Assembly (NCBI GenBank): GCA_900766055.1
Contig: CAAFTZ010000163.1
Span: 1-33,535, forward strand
Length of the DNA: 33,535 bases
Source of the DNA: an uncultured Parasutterella sp.
GTDB lineage: Bacteria > Pseudomonadota > Gammaproteobacteria > Burkholderiales > Burkholderiaceae_F
Direction: 5' to 3'
How positions within the stretch are numbered: position 1 is the first letter of the stretch; the number at the start of each line of letters is the position of its first letter. Made by a program: the position numbers and the translations under genes. The notes below the pieces were generated by a model. That model made no database searches, was not told the DNA's origin, and saw only the letters and a program-made list of their open reading frames with translations. Below are positions 24,878 through 32,919 of this stretch, one piece after another.

Positions 24878-25683
24878 GAAGTTTTTTATCTTCGGTCCGG
24901 GTTGTCGCCGCAAAAGAATTCAGAGACTGCTGGAGGAATTTATGGTTGGTCGTCGGCTCAGCGCTCTTTGCCTTTCTCTCCCTGGCAGTGGTCTTCGGAA
25001 CAGCGGCGATCGGCGGTGACTTTTCTTTTCGTCCGCTGGAAGCCGTTATGACTTCGGTTGTTACGCTGGGCGTTTTTTTGATCCCGTTAATTGCAGTTTT
25101 GATTTCTTATGACGCTTTTGTCGGAGAGCAGGAACACGGAACGTTAATCCTTCTTTTAACTTATCCTCTGAGCCGAACAGCGATTTTAACCGGCAAACTT
25201 CTCGGACAAAGTGCTGCGCTCGGTGTTTGTCTCCTCCTCGGCTTTTCCGTATTGCCCCTCCTGACGGTATTAAATGTTCTTCCCTATGACCTCGTAAGAC
25301 TCAGTCTCTTGACGGCAGCCTTGGTTTTTTCCGGCTGGCTCTTAGGTTTAGTTTTTATTCTGATTTCATTGGCTGTCAGCCTGCTGGCAAAGAACAAAGC
25401 CCGCGCTTTGGGCATTTTGCTCTCTATTTGGCTGATTTCAGTTCTTTTTTATGACTTGGGCCTTCTGATAATTACGATTACCTTTGAGCATCGGATGACA
25501 AACGAATTTCTGAACGTCTGTCTGGCGGCTAATCCGGCGAGTGCCTTCCGTCTTTTTAACCAGCAACTGCTTGAAAATTCGACTATTCCCCTCCAAACTG
25601 CGTGGCTTGGGGTATATTTGTGCCTGTGGTCGGCGGTCTTGTTCGTTCTAGACCGTTTTATTTTGAATAAAAGAACTTTCTAA
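24874..25683 (+). CDS. nosY: NosY-like ABC transporter permease
   Basis: This 269-residue membrane protein starts at a GTG overlapping the nosF stop. It has about six membrane helices and, near residue 85, the sequence DAFVGEQEHGTLILLLTYPLSR, characteristic of NosY/ABC-2 permeases (family pattern E.E.GTL..LL..P..R). It pairs with NosF as the membrane part of the transporter. What it moves is not established; in nitrous oxide reductase systems NosDFY is needed for copper centre formation, and here the likely client is MccA. Confidence 0.9.
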   Translation: MRSFLSSVRVVAAKEFRDCWRNLWLVVGSALFAFLSLAVVFGTAAIGGDFSFRPLEAVMTSVVTLGVFLIPLIAVLISYDAFVGEQEHGTLILLLTYPLSRTAILTGKLLGQSAALGVCLLLGFSVLPLLTVLNVLPYDLVRLSLLTAALVFSGWLLGLVFILISLAVSLLAKNKARALGILLSIWLISVLFYDLGLLIITITFEHRMTNEFLNVCLAANPASAFRLFNQQLLENSTIPLQTAWLGVYLCLWSAVLFVLDRFILNKRTF

Positions 25684-25713
25684 TCAAAGGTTTTTAACGA
25701 AAGGCGCTCTCCT

Positions 25714-27585
25714 GTGCAGGCAGAAATTAGTCATTTTGTTCTTATTGCCGCTGCGTTATGTGCAGTGTTTTTGTCTTTACCGACTTTATTGGGGTCTAAA
25801 AGCAGAGCACCGCTTTTCGTTAATCTTTGGAAGCCTGCTTTAGGCATTACGTTCGCAGGGTTAACTTTTGCCCTGATCATGCTGATCTGGGCATTTTTAA
25901 CGAATGATTTTTCGATTGCCTACGTTGCCAACAATTCCAACACAAAATTAGACCCGGTTTATAAAATTTCTGCAGTTTGGGGGAGTCATGAAGGCTCGAT
26001 GCTTTTGTGGGTTTGGACGATTACCGTTTGGGCTTCTTTGTTTGCAGTTTTCTCGCGAGACGACGAGCTGTTCAAATCCCGAGTGCTGGGCATTTTGCTT
26101 GGCGTAACCGGACTTATCTGCCTCTTCCTGATTTTTACTTCAAATCCTTTTGAACGTCTGCTGCCTTTAGTTCCTCCCGAAGGAAAAGACTTAAACCCGA
26201 TTCTTCAGGATATCGGCATGATCCTGCATCCGCCGATGCTTTTCTTAGGCTATGCGGGTACGGCTTTGTGCTTTGCATTCGGCCTAGGCGCTTTGATGGA
26301 AGGGAAGGTGAGACCGGAATCGCTTCGCGGGCTTACCACGATATCGGTGATTGCCTGGCTTTTCCTGACCGCCGGCAACGTTCTAGGTTCATGGTGGGCT
26401 TATAACGAATTAGGCTGGGGTGGCTGGTGGTTCTGGGATCCGGTTGAGAACTCATCTTTTGTTCCCTGGCTTCTCATGACAGCCCAGCTTCATGCGTTGG
26501 TCCTTCTCAGATTCCGTGCCCACCTCACAAAGACGGTCTTGTTTTTCTGCATCGTTTCATTTGCGCTCTGCCTGCTCGGCACCTTCATCGTGCGCTCAGG
26601 CGTGATTCAGTCGGTTCATGCGTTTGCCTCAGACCCCAACCGCGGAGCTTTCCTGCTTGTCATTTCTCTTTTAATGGTCGTCCCGGCTTTATTTCTTTTC
26701 ATGATTCGGGCACCCAAATTTGAGAGCGCAAAGCAAATTTCCGGTATCGAGGATATCTCTTTAGTCTTGGCAGTGCTGCTGCTTGCTGTGACAGCTGTTT
26801 GCGTCTTGTTCGGCACGCTTTATCCCTTAGTGCATGAAGCCCTTGGTAAAGGTTCCCTTTCAGTAGGCGCTCCGTACTTCAACTCGATTTTTGCTCCGAT
26901 GGCGATTTTGGCGGCGCTCATGATCGGATCTGTTCAGATGAGAAATTCGCCGATGTGGACTTGGGGTGCGGCTTTCTTCATTTCTGCTATCGCTGCAATT
27001 TATTTCGGCTTTTTCACAGAAGCAAAATCTTCTGTTTACACGACTGCCGGTGTGTTTAGCGCGCTGTGGGTTCTTTGCTCTTTCTTGGCAGCTCTGATTG
27101 CTAAGAAAAATAAGAACGGCTTTGCACTCGTTGCTCACTTGGGCATTGCCGTAAGCATCATCGGCGTGGTCGGAGACACACAGTATTCTCAGGAAGCCGT
27201 CGTCAGAATGGGGCCGGGTCAGGGGCGGCCGCTGGGTGACGTAATCTTCGTGTACGAAGAAACCCGCAAGGTCGATACCAATGCTTTCTTTGCCGATGAA
27301 GGCAAGGTCCTCGTACTCAATAAAAATGAAGACGTTATCGACGTGCTTCATCCTCAGCGTCAAACGTATAAATCCAACGGCATGGAAATGACGGCAGCCG
27401 GTATTGCGCACGGTTTCTTTAAAGACTATTACGTTTCGATGGGCAACCGCTTAAGCGCTGATGAATTCCTGGTGCGTCTGAGCATTCGGCCGTTAGTGAG
27501 CTGGATTTGGATCGGCGGCCTCATCATGCTTTTATCTGCGGTCTTTTCCTCTGCCTGGCGCAGAAGAGAATGGAGCCAACCATGA
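25714..27585 (+). CDS. ccmF: CcmF/NrfE-type cytochrome c heme lyase
   Basis: This 623-residue protein starts at GTG (AAGG ribosome site). It has about 14 membrane segments and the tryptophan-rich heme-handling motif WGGWWFWDPVENSSFVPWL (WWD domain), flanked by conserved histidines. WGSHEGSMLLWVW near residue 90 is the first CcmF signature. CcmF attaches heme from CcmE to apocytochromes. No ccmABCDE genes are in the window, so general heme export and delivery must be encoded elsewhere and this is a second, dedicated lyase, like NrfE for CWSCK hemes in enteric bacteria. The expected client is the CX15CH site of MccA and of the half-MccA. It overlaps ccmH by four bases. Confidence 0.92.
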   Translation: MQAEISHFVLIAAALCAVFLSLPTLLGSKSRAPLFVNLWKPALGITFAGLTFALIMLIWAFLTNDFSIAYVANNSNTKLDPVYKISAVWGSHEGSMLLWVWTITVWASLFAVFSRDDELFKSRVLGILLGVTGLICLFLIFTSNPFERLLPLVPPEGKDLNPILQDIGMILHPPMLFLGYAGTALCFAFGLGALMEGKVRPESLRGLTTISVIAWLFLTAGNVLGSWWAYNELGWGGWWFWDPVENSSFVPWLLMTAQLHALVLLRFRAHLTKTVLFFCIVSFALCLLGTFIVRSGVIQSVHAFASDPNRGAFLLVISLLMVVPALFLFMIRAPKFESAKQISGIEDISLVLAVLLLAVTAVCVLFGTLYPLVHEALGKGSLSVGAPYFNSIFAPMAILAALMIGSVQMRNSPMWTWGAAFFISAIAAIYFGFFTEAKSSVYTTAGVFSALWVLCSFLAALIAKKNKNGFALVAHLGIAVSIIGVVGDTQYSQEAVVRMGPGQGRPLGDVIFVYEETRKVDTNAFFADEGKVLVLNKNEDVIDVLHPQRQTYKSNGMEMTAAGIAHGFFKDYYVSMGNRLSADEFLVRLSIRPLVSWIWIGGLIMLLSAVFSSAWRRREWSQP

Positions 27586-27971
27586 GATTAGTGCTTAGTT
27601 TACTTCTTTGCTTTTTTATCGCTTTCAGTGCGGCACCGACAACTTTTGCTGCGCCCTCTATTCGTGATCAGGCGATAGAGATTTCGAAAGAATTGCGTGA
27701 TCCCGGTGCCGTGAATCAATCTCTGTATGAGTCCAATGCACCGCAGGCGGCAGAGCTTAAGGCGAAGATTTATCAATTATTGGAAAACGGCGAAAGTCGG
27801 GAAAACGTGTTGGAGTATTTTGCTTCTCGTTACGGAAAGCAAATTCGATACGATCCTCCGGTGGATCCTTGGACCGCTGCGCTTTGGGTTGTTCCCGCCG
27901 TACTTTTTGCCGGTTTGGTGCTGACAGCACTTTTCCTTATCCTCAGACGTAAAAAGGAGAAACCTTCATGA
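27582..27971 (+). CDS. ccmH: CcmH/NrfF-like protein lacking the CXXC motif
   Basis: Starting at the ATG that overlaps the ccmF stop, the 129-residue protein has a signal peptide (to about residue 23), a CcmH helical domain and a C-terminal membrane helix (TAALWVVPAVLFAGLVLTALFLIL) followed by a basic tail. The family block LRCxxCQNQSxxxSNAxxA appears here as LRDPGAVNQSLYESNAPQAA: both redox cysteines are gone (Asp and Ala), although the rest (NQS, SNA, ASRYGKQIRYDPP) is kept. Normal CcmH reduces the CXXCH disulfide of apocytochromes via that CXXC. This copy can at most be a structural subunit of the lyase. An in-frame upstream start at 27507 lies inside ccmF and is unlikely. The protein contains no cysteine at all. 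Confidence 0.85.
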   Translation: MRLVLSLLLCFFIAFSAAPTTFAAPSIRDQAIEISKELRDPGAVNQSLYESNAPQAAELKAKIYQLLENGESRENVLEYFASRYGKQIRYDPPVDPWTAALWVVPAVLFAGLVLTALFLILRRKKEKPS

Positions 27972-28564
27972 ACATTTCGTTCAAACTTTTAGCTGCCGCT
28001 GCCGTATTTGTGGCGTCTTTTACCGTCGGCGCTCAAACGATTTTTTCTACTAGCGGCTACAGCACCGGAGAAGCACTTGAAAAGCCGATGGTCATGAAGC
28101 CTTTTGTGGAATTCTCCAAGGCTCGTCCTCTGCCGGAACTTAGAATTTTTACGCTTGAAGGCGAGAAAGTCGATTTAGCTAAGTACCGCGGAAAACTTTT
28201 GATTTTGAATGTTTGGGGAACTTGGTGTACCCCTTGCATCCGAGAGATTCCTCAGCTGATTGATCTTCAAAAACAGCTTAAGGGCTCAAACATTGAGTTC
28301 GTCGGTGTTGCAGTCGACAAAAGCGTTGCAGGAATTCCTAAATTCTTGGCAAGACACAAGATGTCGGAATTTAATACTTGGTCTGACCCGACGGAATCTA
28401 TCGAAGATGTGATGCCGCTTGAAGTCGTTCCGACCAATTACATTATTGACGGAGCCGGAAACATTGTCGGCTACCTTCCGGGCTATCTGCCGTGGGATGA
28501 TAAAGACGTCATGCCGTTCTTGAAGAAACTGGCAGAAAAATACGCTAAGCCCAAAGCCAATTGA
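27968..28564 (+). CDS. ccmG: CcmG/DsbE/ResA-type membrane or periplasmic thioredoxin
   Basis: This 198-residue protein has an N-terminal signal or anchor (LLAAAAVFVASFTVGAQ) and a thioredoxin-like domain with active site WCTPC, preceded by KLLILNVWGT, and a cis-proline loop VPTNYIID typical of TlpA/ResA/CcmG. The extension GLYLPG-like (YLPGYLPWDDKD) is present near the C-terminus. It overlaps ccmH by four bases. It should reduce disulfides in apocytochromes, or in the rhodanese or copper proteins of this island, with electrons from a DsbD/CcdA protein encoded elsewhere. Given that CcmH has lost its cysteines, this protein may have to do the job alone. Confidence 0.9.
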   Translation: MNISFKLLAAAAVFVASFTVGAQTIFSTSGYSTGEALEKPMVMKPFVEFSKARPLPELRIFTLEGEKVDLAKYRGKLLILNVWGTWCTPCIREIPQLIDLQKQLKGSNIEFVGVAVDKSVAGIPKFLARHKMSEFNTWSDPTESIEDVMPLEVVPTNYIIDGAGNIVGYLPGYLPWDDKDVMPFLKKLAEKYAKPKAN

Positions 28565-28617
28565 TTCTGATTTTTTGAGCCGAAGCACAAAAAATGATGC
28601 GTCGGCATATGACTATT

Positions 28618-28636
28618 CCTCGCCTTAAAGGCGAGG
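28618..28636 (+). terminator. hairpin closing the nos-ccm operon
   Basis: A perfect stem CCTCGCCT / AGGCGAGG with a three-base loop is followed by GTTTCCTT, about 55 bases after the ccmG stop. The T-run is short, so it may be leaky. It separates the respiration genes from the two-component system. Confidence 0.65.
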
Positions 28637-28700
28637 GTTTCCTTGAATCTCAGCTAAGATAATTGTCTTATTTTTGTCTGATTTCCGGAAAATTAAAATT

Positions 28701-28733
28701 AAACATTCCGACTCCAACAAGGAGTGAATGTTT
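28701..28733 (+). repeat. inverted repeat upstream of the sensor gene
   Basis: AAACATTC-CG-ACTCC pairs with GGAGT-GAATGTTT around a five-base loop (eight plus five pairs, two-base bulge). It lies 80 bases before the sensor start. It could be a leader structure or a dimeric regulator site; no good T-run follows. Confidence 0.5.
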
Positions 28734-28813
28734 ATCCAACATGCTGATTTTTGACGGAATCTTCGGAACGAGAATTCAGGCTTCCTATTAAATCGGCGGC
28801 GAACGCTACGTAA

Positions 28814-29605
28814 ATGAATTTTTGGGCAGAAATATTGAACCGATTCAAAATGAGGTGGTTTATCCTCGTTTTATGCGGGTTTATTTCTGCTCTCTCACAG
28901 GCTTCCGAACTCAAGAGCCTCCTGCCGCCCGTGCGTCTTGCTGTCGTGAATTCTTTCGGTTCAAACCTTTCGGTTCGATACTTCAACGGGACGGTGAACG
29001 CCATTGCAAAAGCTGTCGCCCCGAGAAGGCTGGTTGTCCAATTTTATGATCAGGAAGTTTTCCTTGAAGCCGCACAGAATAAAGGCTTCGATTTAGCAAT
29101 TGCTTCGAGTGGGCTGACGGCTCTCATGACGGATGCAAGCAGTGCCGCTGCCCTTCTGACGATCATCAACAGCCGAACGCCGGATCCCAATCATGCGAAT
29201 GCCGGTGTCATCGTTGTCCGCAGCGACAGAGATGACATTAATTGTCTTGCGGATCTCAAGGGAAAAACAGTTGCCGTTTCCAGTACGAAAGCTTTTGCCG
29301 GATTCCTCGCGGTCATGGGTGAGATTCAGGCAGAGGGATTAAATCCGAATCGCCTGTTTAAGTCGGTGACGGCGACACATAAACCAATGACTGAATTGGT
29401 TAAGCAAGTCGTTAATAAAGAGGTTGATGTCGCTTTCATTGCAAGCTGTCTTCTCGAAAATATGGAAGCCGACGGTGTCATCCCTAAGGGTTGTCTTAAA
29501 GTCGTTAACGAGAAAAAGACGAAAACTTTTACTGCAAGCACTCCACAAGACTTTATCCCGGCTGGATACTTTCTGCTCAGCCGACGCTTGACTCCAAAAC
29601 ATTAA
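28814..29605 (+). CDS. periplasmic sensing domain of a TtrS/MccS-type kinase (5' part of split gene)
   Basis: This 263-residue protein has a signal sequence (best read from the methionine at residue 13, 28850: MRWFILVLCGFISALSQA) and a PhnD-like binding-protein domain (VRLAVVNSFGSN, FDLAIASSGL, LADLKGKTVAVSSTKAFAGF, VDVAFIASCLLE), as found at the N-terminus of TtrS-type sensors. It stops at TAA just where the family continues into FALS(M/L)P...YW(G/T)(I/V)ATDY. In the -1 frame the sequence reads on through LRKIM into the next gene's MEALLQLPPGKEEGSYWTVATDY, so one base seems lost in the run AAAA at 29596-29599. Alone, the fragment would be a soluble periplasmic protein without a membrane anchor. 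Confidence 0.8.
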   Translation: MNFWAEILNRFKMRWFILVLCGFISALSQASELKSLLPPVRLAVVNSFGSNLSVRYFNGTVNAIAKAVAPRRLVVQFYDQEVFLEAAQNKGFDLAIASSGLTALMTDASSAAALLTIINSRTPDPNHANAGVIVVRSDRDDINCLADLKGKTVAVSSTKAFAGFLAVMGEIQAEGLNPNRLFKSVTATHKPMTELVKQVVNKEVDVAFIASCLLENMEADGVIPKGCLKVVNEKKTKTFTASTPQDFIPAGYFLLSRRLTPKH

Positions 29606-29613
29606 GAAAAATC

Positions 29614-30627
29614 ATGGAGGCTTTGCTTCAGCTTCCTCCCGGCAAGGAAGAGGGCTCTTACTGGACGGTGGCGACCGATTACGATCAAATGAATCTGCTC
29701 CTTCAGCGCATGGAGGTCAGATATTTGGAGGACAGAACCATCGGTTGGATGCTGAATTATTACCGCTGGTATTTCATTATCGGATGCGGAGCGCTCCTGC
29801 TTATTATTCTCAATTGGGCTTATCTGGCCTTTGCTGTTAGACGGAAGACAGAGCAATTACGTAAAAAGGTTGAAGAAAATCGCGAGTATGAACGCGAAAA
29901 TCGAAAGATTACAGAACGTATTGAAGCCTTAGAAAAAGCGAAATCTATCGGCATTATTTCCGCTATGGTTGCCCACGAACTTAAACAGCCGCTTGGTGCC
30001 ATTAACAACTACTCAGAAGCGATTTTGAGGCAGCTTAAACGCGGAAAGAAACCTGCAGAAGAAATTCTGACGGAGGCACTTTCGGAAATTAAATCCGAAA
30101 GCCAAAGGGCTTCCGAAATCGTTGAGTTTGTACGCAATATCGGCCGCAAAGAGCCTCGTAAGAGGAAGCGCTTTAATTTGGAGTCGGCCGTTAAACATAC
30201 GATAGGGCTGATGAAGCGGCTAGGCCGTCTCAACAGCAAATGTACGTTGACCGGCGCAGAAAATTTATTTGTTTACGCCGATCCGCTGAATGTTGATCTC
30301 GTTCTTATGAACCTTCTTAAGAATGCCGAAGAGGCGGTGAGAAATCAGCAGAATGCAGAAATTAAAGTAGAAATTAAAAATGCGGGGGCGGATGCTCTCG
30401 TGATCATTGAAGACAACGGTCCGGAAATGACGGACGATCAGTTTGCCTCATTGCGGAATCTCGGACAATCCAGCAAAAAAGACGGATTAGGTCTGGGACT
30501 CGCAATTGTCAGAGAACTTTTAGAGGCCAACGGAGGATCTTTGAAACTTATCAGGATTCCTTCGGGAGGACTTCGCTGTATTGCTTCTCTGCCTATAGCT
30601 TTGGAGGATAAAGATGGGCCTGGATAA
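29614..30627 (+). CDS. sensor histidine kinase (3' part of split TtrS/MccS-type sensor)
   Basis: This 337-residue product begins with the tail of the periplasmic domain (about 48 residues, SYWTVATDYDQMNLLL), then one membrane helix (residues 53-74), a coiled coil (75-110), the H-box MVAHELKQPLGAINNYSE with H121 as phosphorylated residue, and an ATPase domain (LVLMNLLKNAEEAV as N-box, IEDNGPEMTDDQF, GLGLGLAIVRELLEANGG as G-boxes). There is no signal peptide and no good ribosome site, so as it stands the protein depends on re-initiation eight bases after the upstream stop, or the two parts are joined by frameshifting. It overlaps the regulator gene by 14 bases. Wolinella uses a sensor-regulator pair, MccSR, to induce mcc genes; this pair is probably its equivalent. 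Confidence 0.85.
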   Translation: MEALLQLPPGKEEGSYWTVATDYDQMNLLLQRMEVRYLEDRTIGWMLNYYRWYFIIGCGALLLIILNWAYLAFAVRRKTEQLRKKVEENREYERENRKITERIEALEKAKSIGIISAMVAHELKQPLGAINNYSEAILRQLKRGKKPAEEILTEALSEIKSESQRASEIVEFVRNIGRKEPRKRKRFNLESAVKHTIGLMKRLGRLNSKCTLTGAENLFVYADPLNVDLVLMNLLKNAEEAVRNQQNAEIKVEIKNAGADALVIIEDNGPEMTDDQFASLRNLGQSSKKDGLGLGLAIVRELLEANGGSLKLIRIPSGGLRCIASLPIALEDKDGPG

Positions 30628-31264
30628 ACTGCAGGAAAAAGCGGTTGTTAGGATTATTGACGACGATGATTCAATGCGGAAATCGTGGCGCTTCCTAATT
30701 GAAGGAGAAGGGTGGACAACGAAATGCTACTCCTCGGCGCTCCGATTTCTGGAAGAAGACGACCGTAATGAGCTCGGCTGTGTCGTGCTTGATGTTCGTA
30801 TGCCGGATATGAGCGGAATCGAACTTCAGCGCGTAATGATGCTCCAGAAAAACGGCTTGCCCATTATCTTTGTTTCCGGTCATGGAGACATCGATATGGC
30901 TGTACAGGCACTCAAAGACGGGGCGACGGACTTTCTTCCGAAACCGGTCAGCGCCGATCGCCTTTTAACGGCCATTGAAAGAGCGGTGAGTAAGGACGTC
31001 GAGCGCCGCCAGCAGAATCAGTTAACTGATGAGTATCGGCATGTTTTTGACACGCTTACGGCCCGGGAAAAGATGGTCGCTAAGAAAGTGGCGAGGGGAT
31101 TGCTCAATAAGCAGATCGCTGACGAATTGCAGATCAGTGAAAAGACCGTCCAAGTCCACAGAGGATCTGTTTGCCGCAAGCTCGGTGTGAAAAGCGCTGT
31201 CGGCGTTGCAAGTATCCTCAGTATTCTTCACGAAGAAGATTCATCATCAGAAGACATTAGATGA
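30614..31264 (+). CDS. FixJ/TtrR-type response regulator (MccR candidate)
   Basis: This 216-residue protein has a receiver domain (acidic triad in IIDDDDS, phospho-acceptor D60 in VVLDVRMPDMSG, conserved lysine in DFLPKPV) and a C-terminal LuxR-type helix-turn-helix (LTAREKMVAKKVARGLLNKQIADELQISEKTVQVHR with LGVKSAVGVA, described by parts: LTAREKMV, NKQIADELQISEKTV). It belongs to the FixJ group, as TtrR of tetrathionate respiration does. It is encoded with the adjacent kinase and downstream of the mcc/nos/ccm genes, so it likely activates mccA transcription in response to sulfite or a related sulfur compound, perhaps through the palindrome at 16137-16156. Confidence 0.9.
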   Translation: MGLDKLQEKAVVRIIDDDDSMRKSWRFLIEGEGWTTKCYSSALRFLEEDDRNELGCVVLDVRMPDMSGIELQRVMMLQKNGLPIIFVSGHGDIDMAVQALKDGATDFLPKPVSADRLLTAIERAVSKDVERRQQNQLTDEYRHVFDTLTAREKMVAKKVARGLLNKQIADELQISEKTVQVHRGSVCRKLGVKSAVGVASILSILHEEDSSSEDIR

Positions 31265-31416
31265 GCAAAATAGCTAAAAAATCGCTTCTTTTCTCTCCTA
31301 AAGGAATAAGAGCTTTCGATTTAGTGGGTCAAAAACTGTGTCGTTTCTGCACCTTTTAGTACTTTTGGGTTAATCTATTCTGAGGTATCTGAAGGCCAGT
31401 GCGAGGAGGAGGAAAC

Positions 31417-32532
31417 ATGAAGGATCCATTCGGTTCTTCTTTGCTTGTTTCTTCTTCGAATGTGGCTTTGAAGCCGCTTCAGCGTGTATTCCACAAAACG
31501 ACCGCTTCCTATAAATTTCTTTGGTTTTTAGCGATTTTGGATCTTGTTAAGGAGGCACCTCAGGACGCTGGTCCTCTGAGACTTTCCATTTCAACGATCT
31601 GTGCCAGGATGGTTGCGAAATCTTGGATTCCGACACAGAGATTTAAGTTGTCTTTCGGTCGATGGGACCAAATTACAGCCATTATCGAAGCACTGAAAAA
31701 TCCGGAGAATGATTTTCCTTTTGACCCGCGATACAAAGAATCGGAAGCGTTAAATGCATTAGAAGGGTTTGCACAAACGAAGCCGGAAAAATTCAGGAAA
31801 ATTATTTTTTCTCCCTTAGCCCGATACGTTCCTTATCGTTTTTTGAGCGTCTGGTTTCCTAAGGCAGTTGACTCTTTCAAAGAAGCAATTGCATTCAATT
31901 CAAAGAAAAATCCGTACTATTTTCCCGAAAATGACTTGAGTTTTATCGAGATATCGACAGAATGGCGAAAATACTTTTTGGAGAACTACGCGCTTCTTAA
32001 AGACTTTGCGTATTGGAATTTTGCCGACTTCCTTCAAACACGAAATACAGCAGTGCCGGCGCTCGTTAAGAAGTTCGAGCTTCCGGATAGCCGAATTAGC
32101 CTTGAAACTCAAAGAAAATTCTGGGCCCCTTTCCTGACCTCTTCTCATTTGGCGAGAGATATATACGGCAATCAGCTTGATCCAAATAATTTTGCGTTGG
32201 ATCACTTCTTGCCGTGGACTTTCGTGGTTCATAACCAGATATGGAATCTGACACCGATGGATCGAAGATTAAATTCCTCGAAGAACGATCAGATTCCTCA
32301 AGATACTTATATCCGGCCGCTTGCGCTGCAGCATAAAAACCTGGTCCGGTACCATTTTTCTAAGGATCGAAAACGCTCAGAAGATTTCTTTGCGGAGTAT
32401 GAAAACTTCCTCGGCGTAGAAATTGCTGATTTCGTTTCCGCCTCTAATGCTCAGGTAATAGAACTCTTCCAGGAGCATCTTGATCCGTTGCAACAAACCG
32501 CATTGAATATGGGATTCCCTTTATGGCAGTGA
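31417..32532 (+). CDS. HNH-domain protein of unknown role
   Basis: The ATG at 31417 has a very strong GAGGAGG ribosome site, better than the in-frame GTG at 31399; the product is 371 residues. The N-terminal 250 residues, rich in aromatic residues (FLWFLAILDLV, WFPKAVDSF, YFPENDLSF), match no family I can name. Around residues 255-290 is an HNH-type nuclease pattern: LDHFLPWTFVVHNQIWNLTP then RRLNSSKNDQIP, with the DH pair, the central N in IWNL and the NSSKND segment as in Cas9-like HNH_4 domains. Similar stand-alone proteins are sometimes found in phage-defence islands, but there is no partner gene here. It overlaps the HIT gene by ten bases. Confidence 0.72.
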   Translation: MKDPFGSSLLVSSSNVALKPLQRVFHKTTASYKFLWFLAILDLVKEAPQDAGPLRLSISTICARMVAKSWIPTQRFKLSFGRWDQITAIIEALKNPENDFPFDPRYKESEALNALEGFAQTKPEKFRKIIFSPLARYVPYRFLSVWFPKAVDSFKEAIAFNSKKNPYYFPENDLSFIEISTEWRKYFLENYALLKDFAYWNFADFLQTRNTAVPALVKKFELPDSRISLETQRKFWAPFLTSSHLARDIYGNQLDPNNFALDHFLPWTFVVHNQIWNLTPMDRRLNSSKNDQIPQDTYIRPLALQHKNLVRYHFSKDRKRSEDFFAEYENFLGVEIADFVSASNAQVIELFQEHLDPLQQTALNMGFPLWQ

Positions 32533-32912
32533 ATGTTAATGATCCGTGCTTGTTCTGCGAATTTCTCAAAAATAAGGAAATTGCGGCCGAAAACGATCTG
32601 GCTTTTGCCATTTTTGACGGCTTCCCGGTTAATCCCGGCCACGTTTTAGTCATCCCCAAGAGGCACGTCGCAAATTACTTTGAATTGACGACAGATGAGG
32701 TTTTGGCGATCCAAGATCTTCTCCAAAGAATGAAAGCAGAAGTCGACGTAAAATTTCATCCTGACGGCTACAACATCGGCGTGAATGTGGGCGCGGATGC
32801 CGGACAGTCAATTTTTCATGTGCACGTTCACCTTATTCCTCGATATAAAGGAGATGTGAAGAACCCAAGGGGAGGAGTGCGAGGCGTGATTCCGGCAAAG
32901 CAGAGCTACTAG
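32523..32912 (+). CDS. HIT-family nucleotide-binding hydrolase
   Basis: This 129-residue protein has the histidine triad HVHVHLIPR (near residue 100) after GQSIFHVHVH, the N-terminal CLFCEFLKNKE zinc-like motif and FPVNPGHVLVIPKRH, as in HIT/HINT-type hydrolases that cleave nucleoside phosphoramidates or dinucleotides in the cytoplasm. Length is normal. Its start overlaps the end of the HNH gene by ten bases, so the two may be co-translated. It ends eight bases before the convergent stop of the DUF4143 remnant. Confidence 0.93.
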   Translation: MAVNVNDPCLFCEFLKNKEIAAENDLAFAIFDGFPVNPGHVLVIPKRHVANYFELTTDEVLAIQDLLQRMKAEVDVKFHPDGYNIGVNVGADAGQSIFHVHVHLIPRYKGDVKNPRGGVRGVIPAKQSY

Positions 32913-32919
32913 AGAAGCA

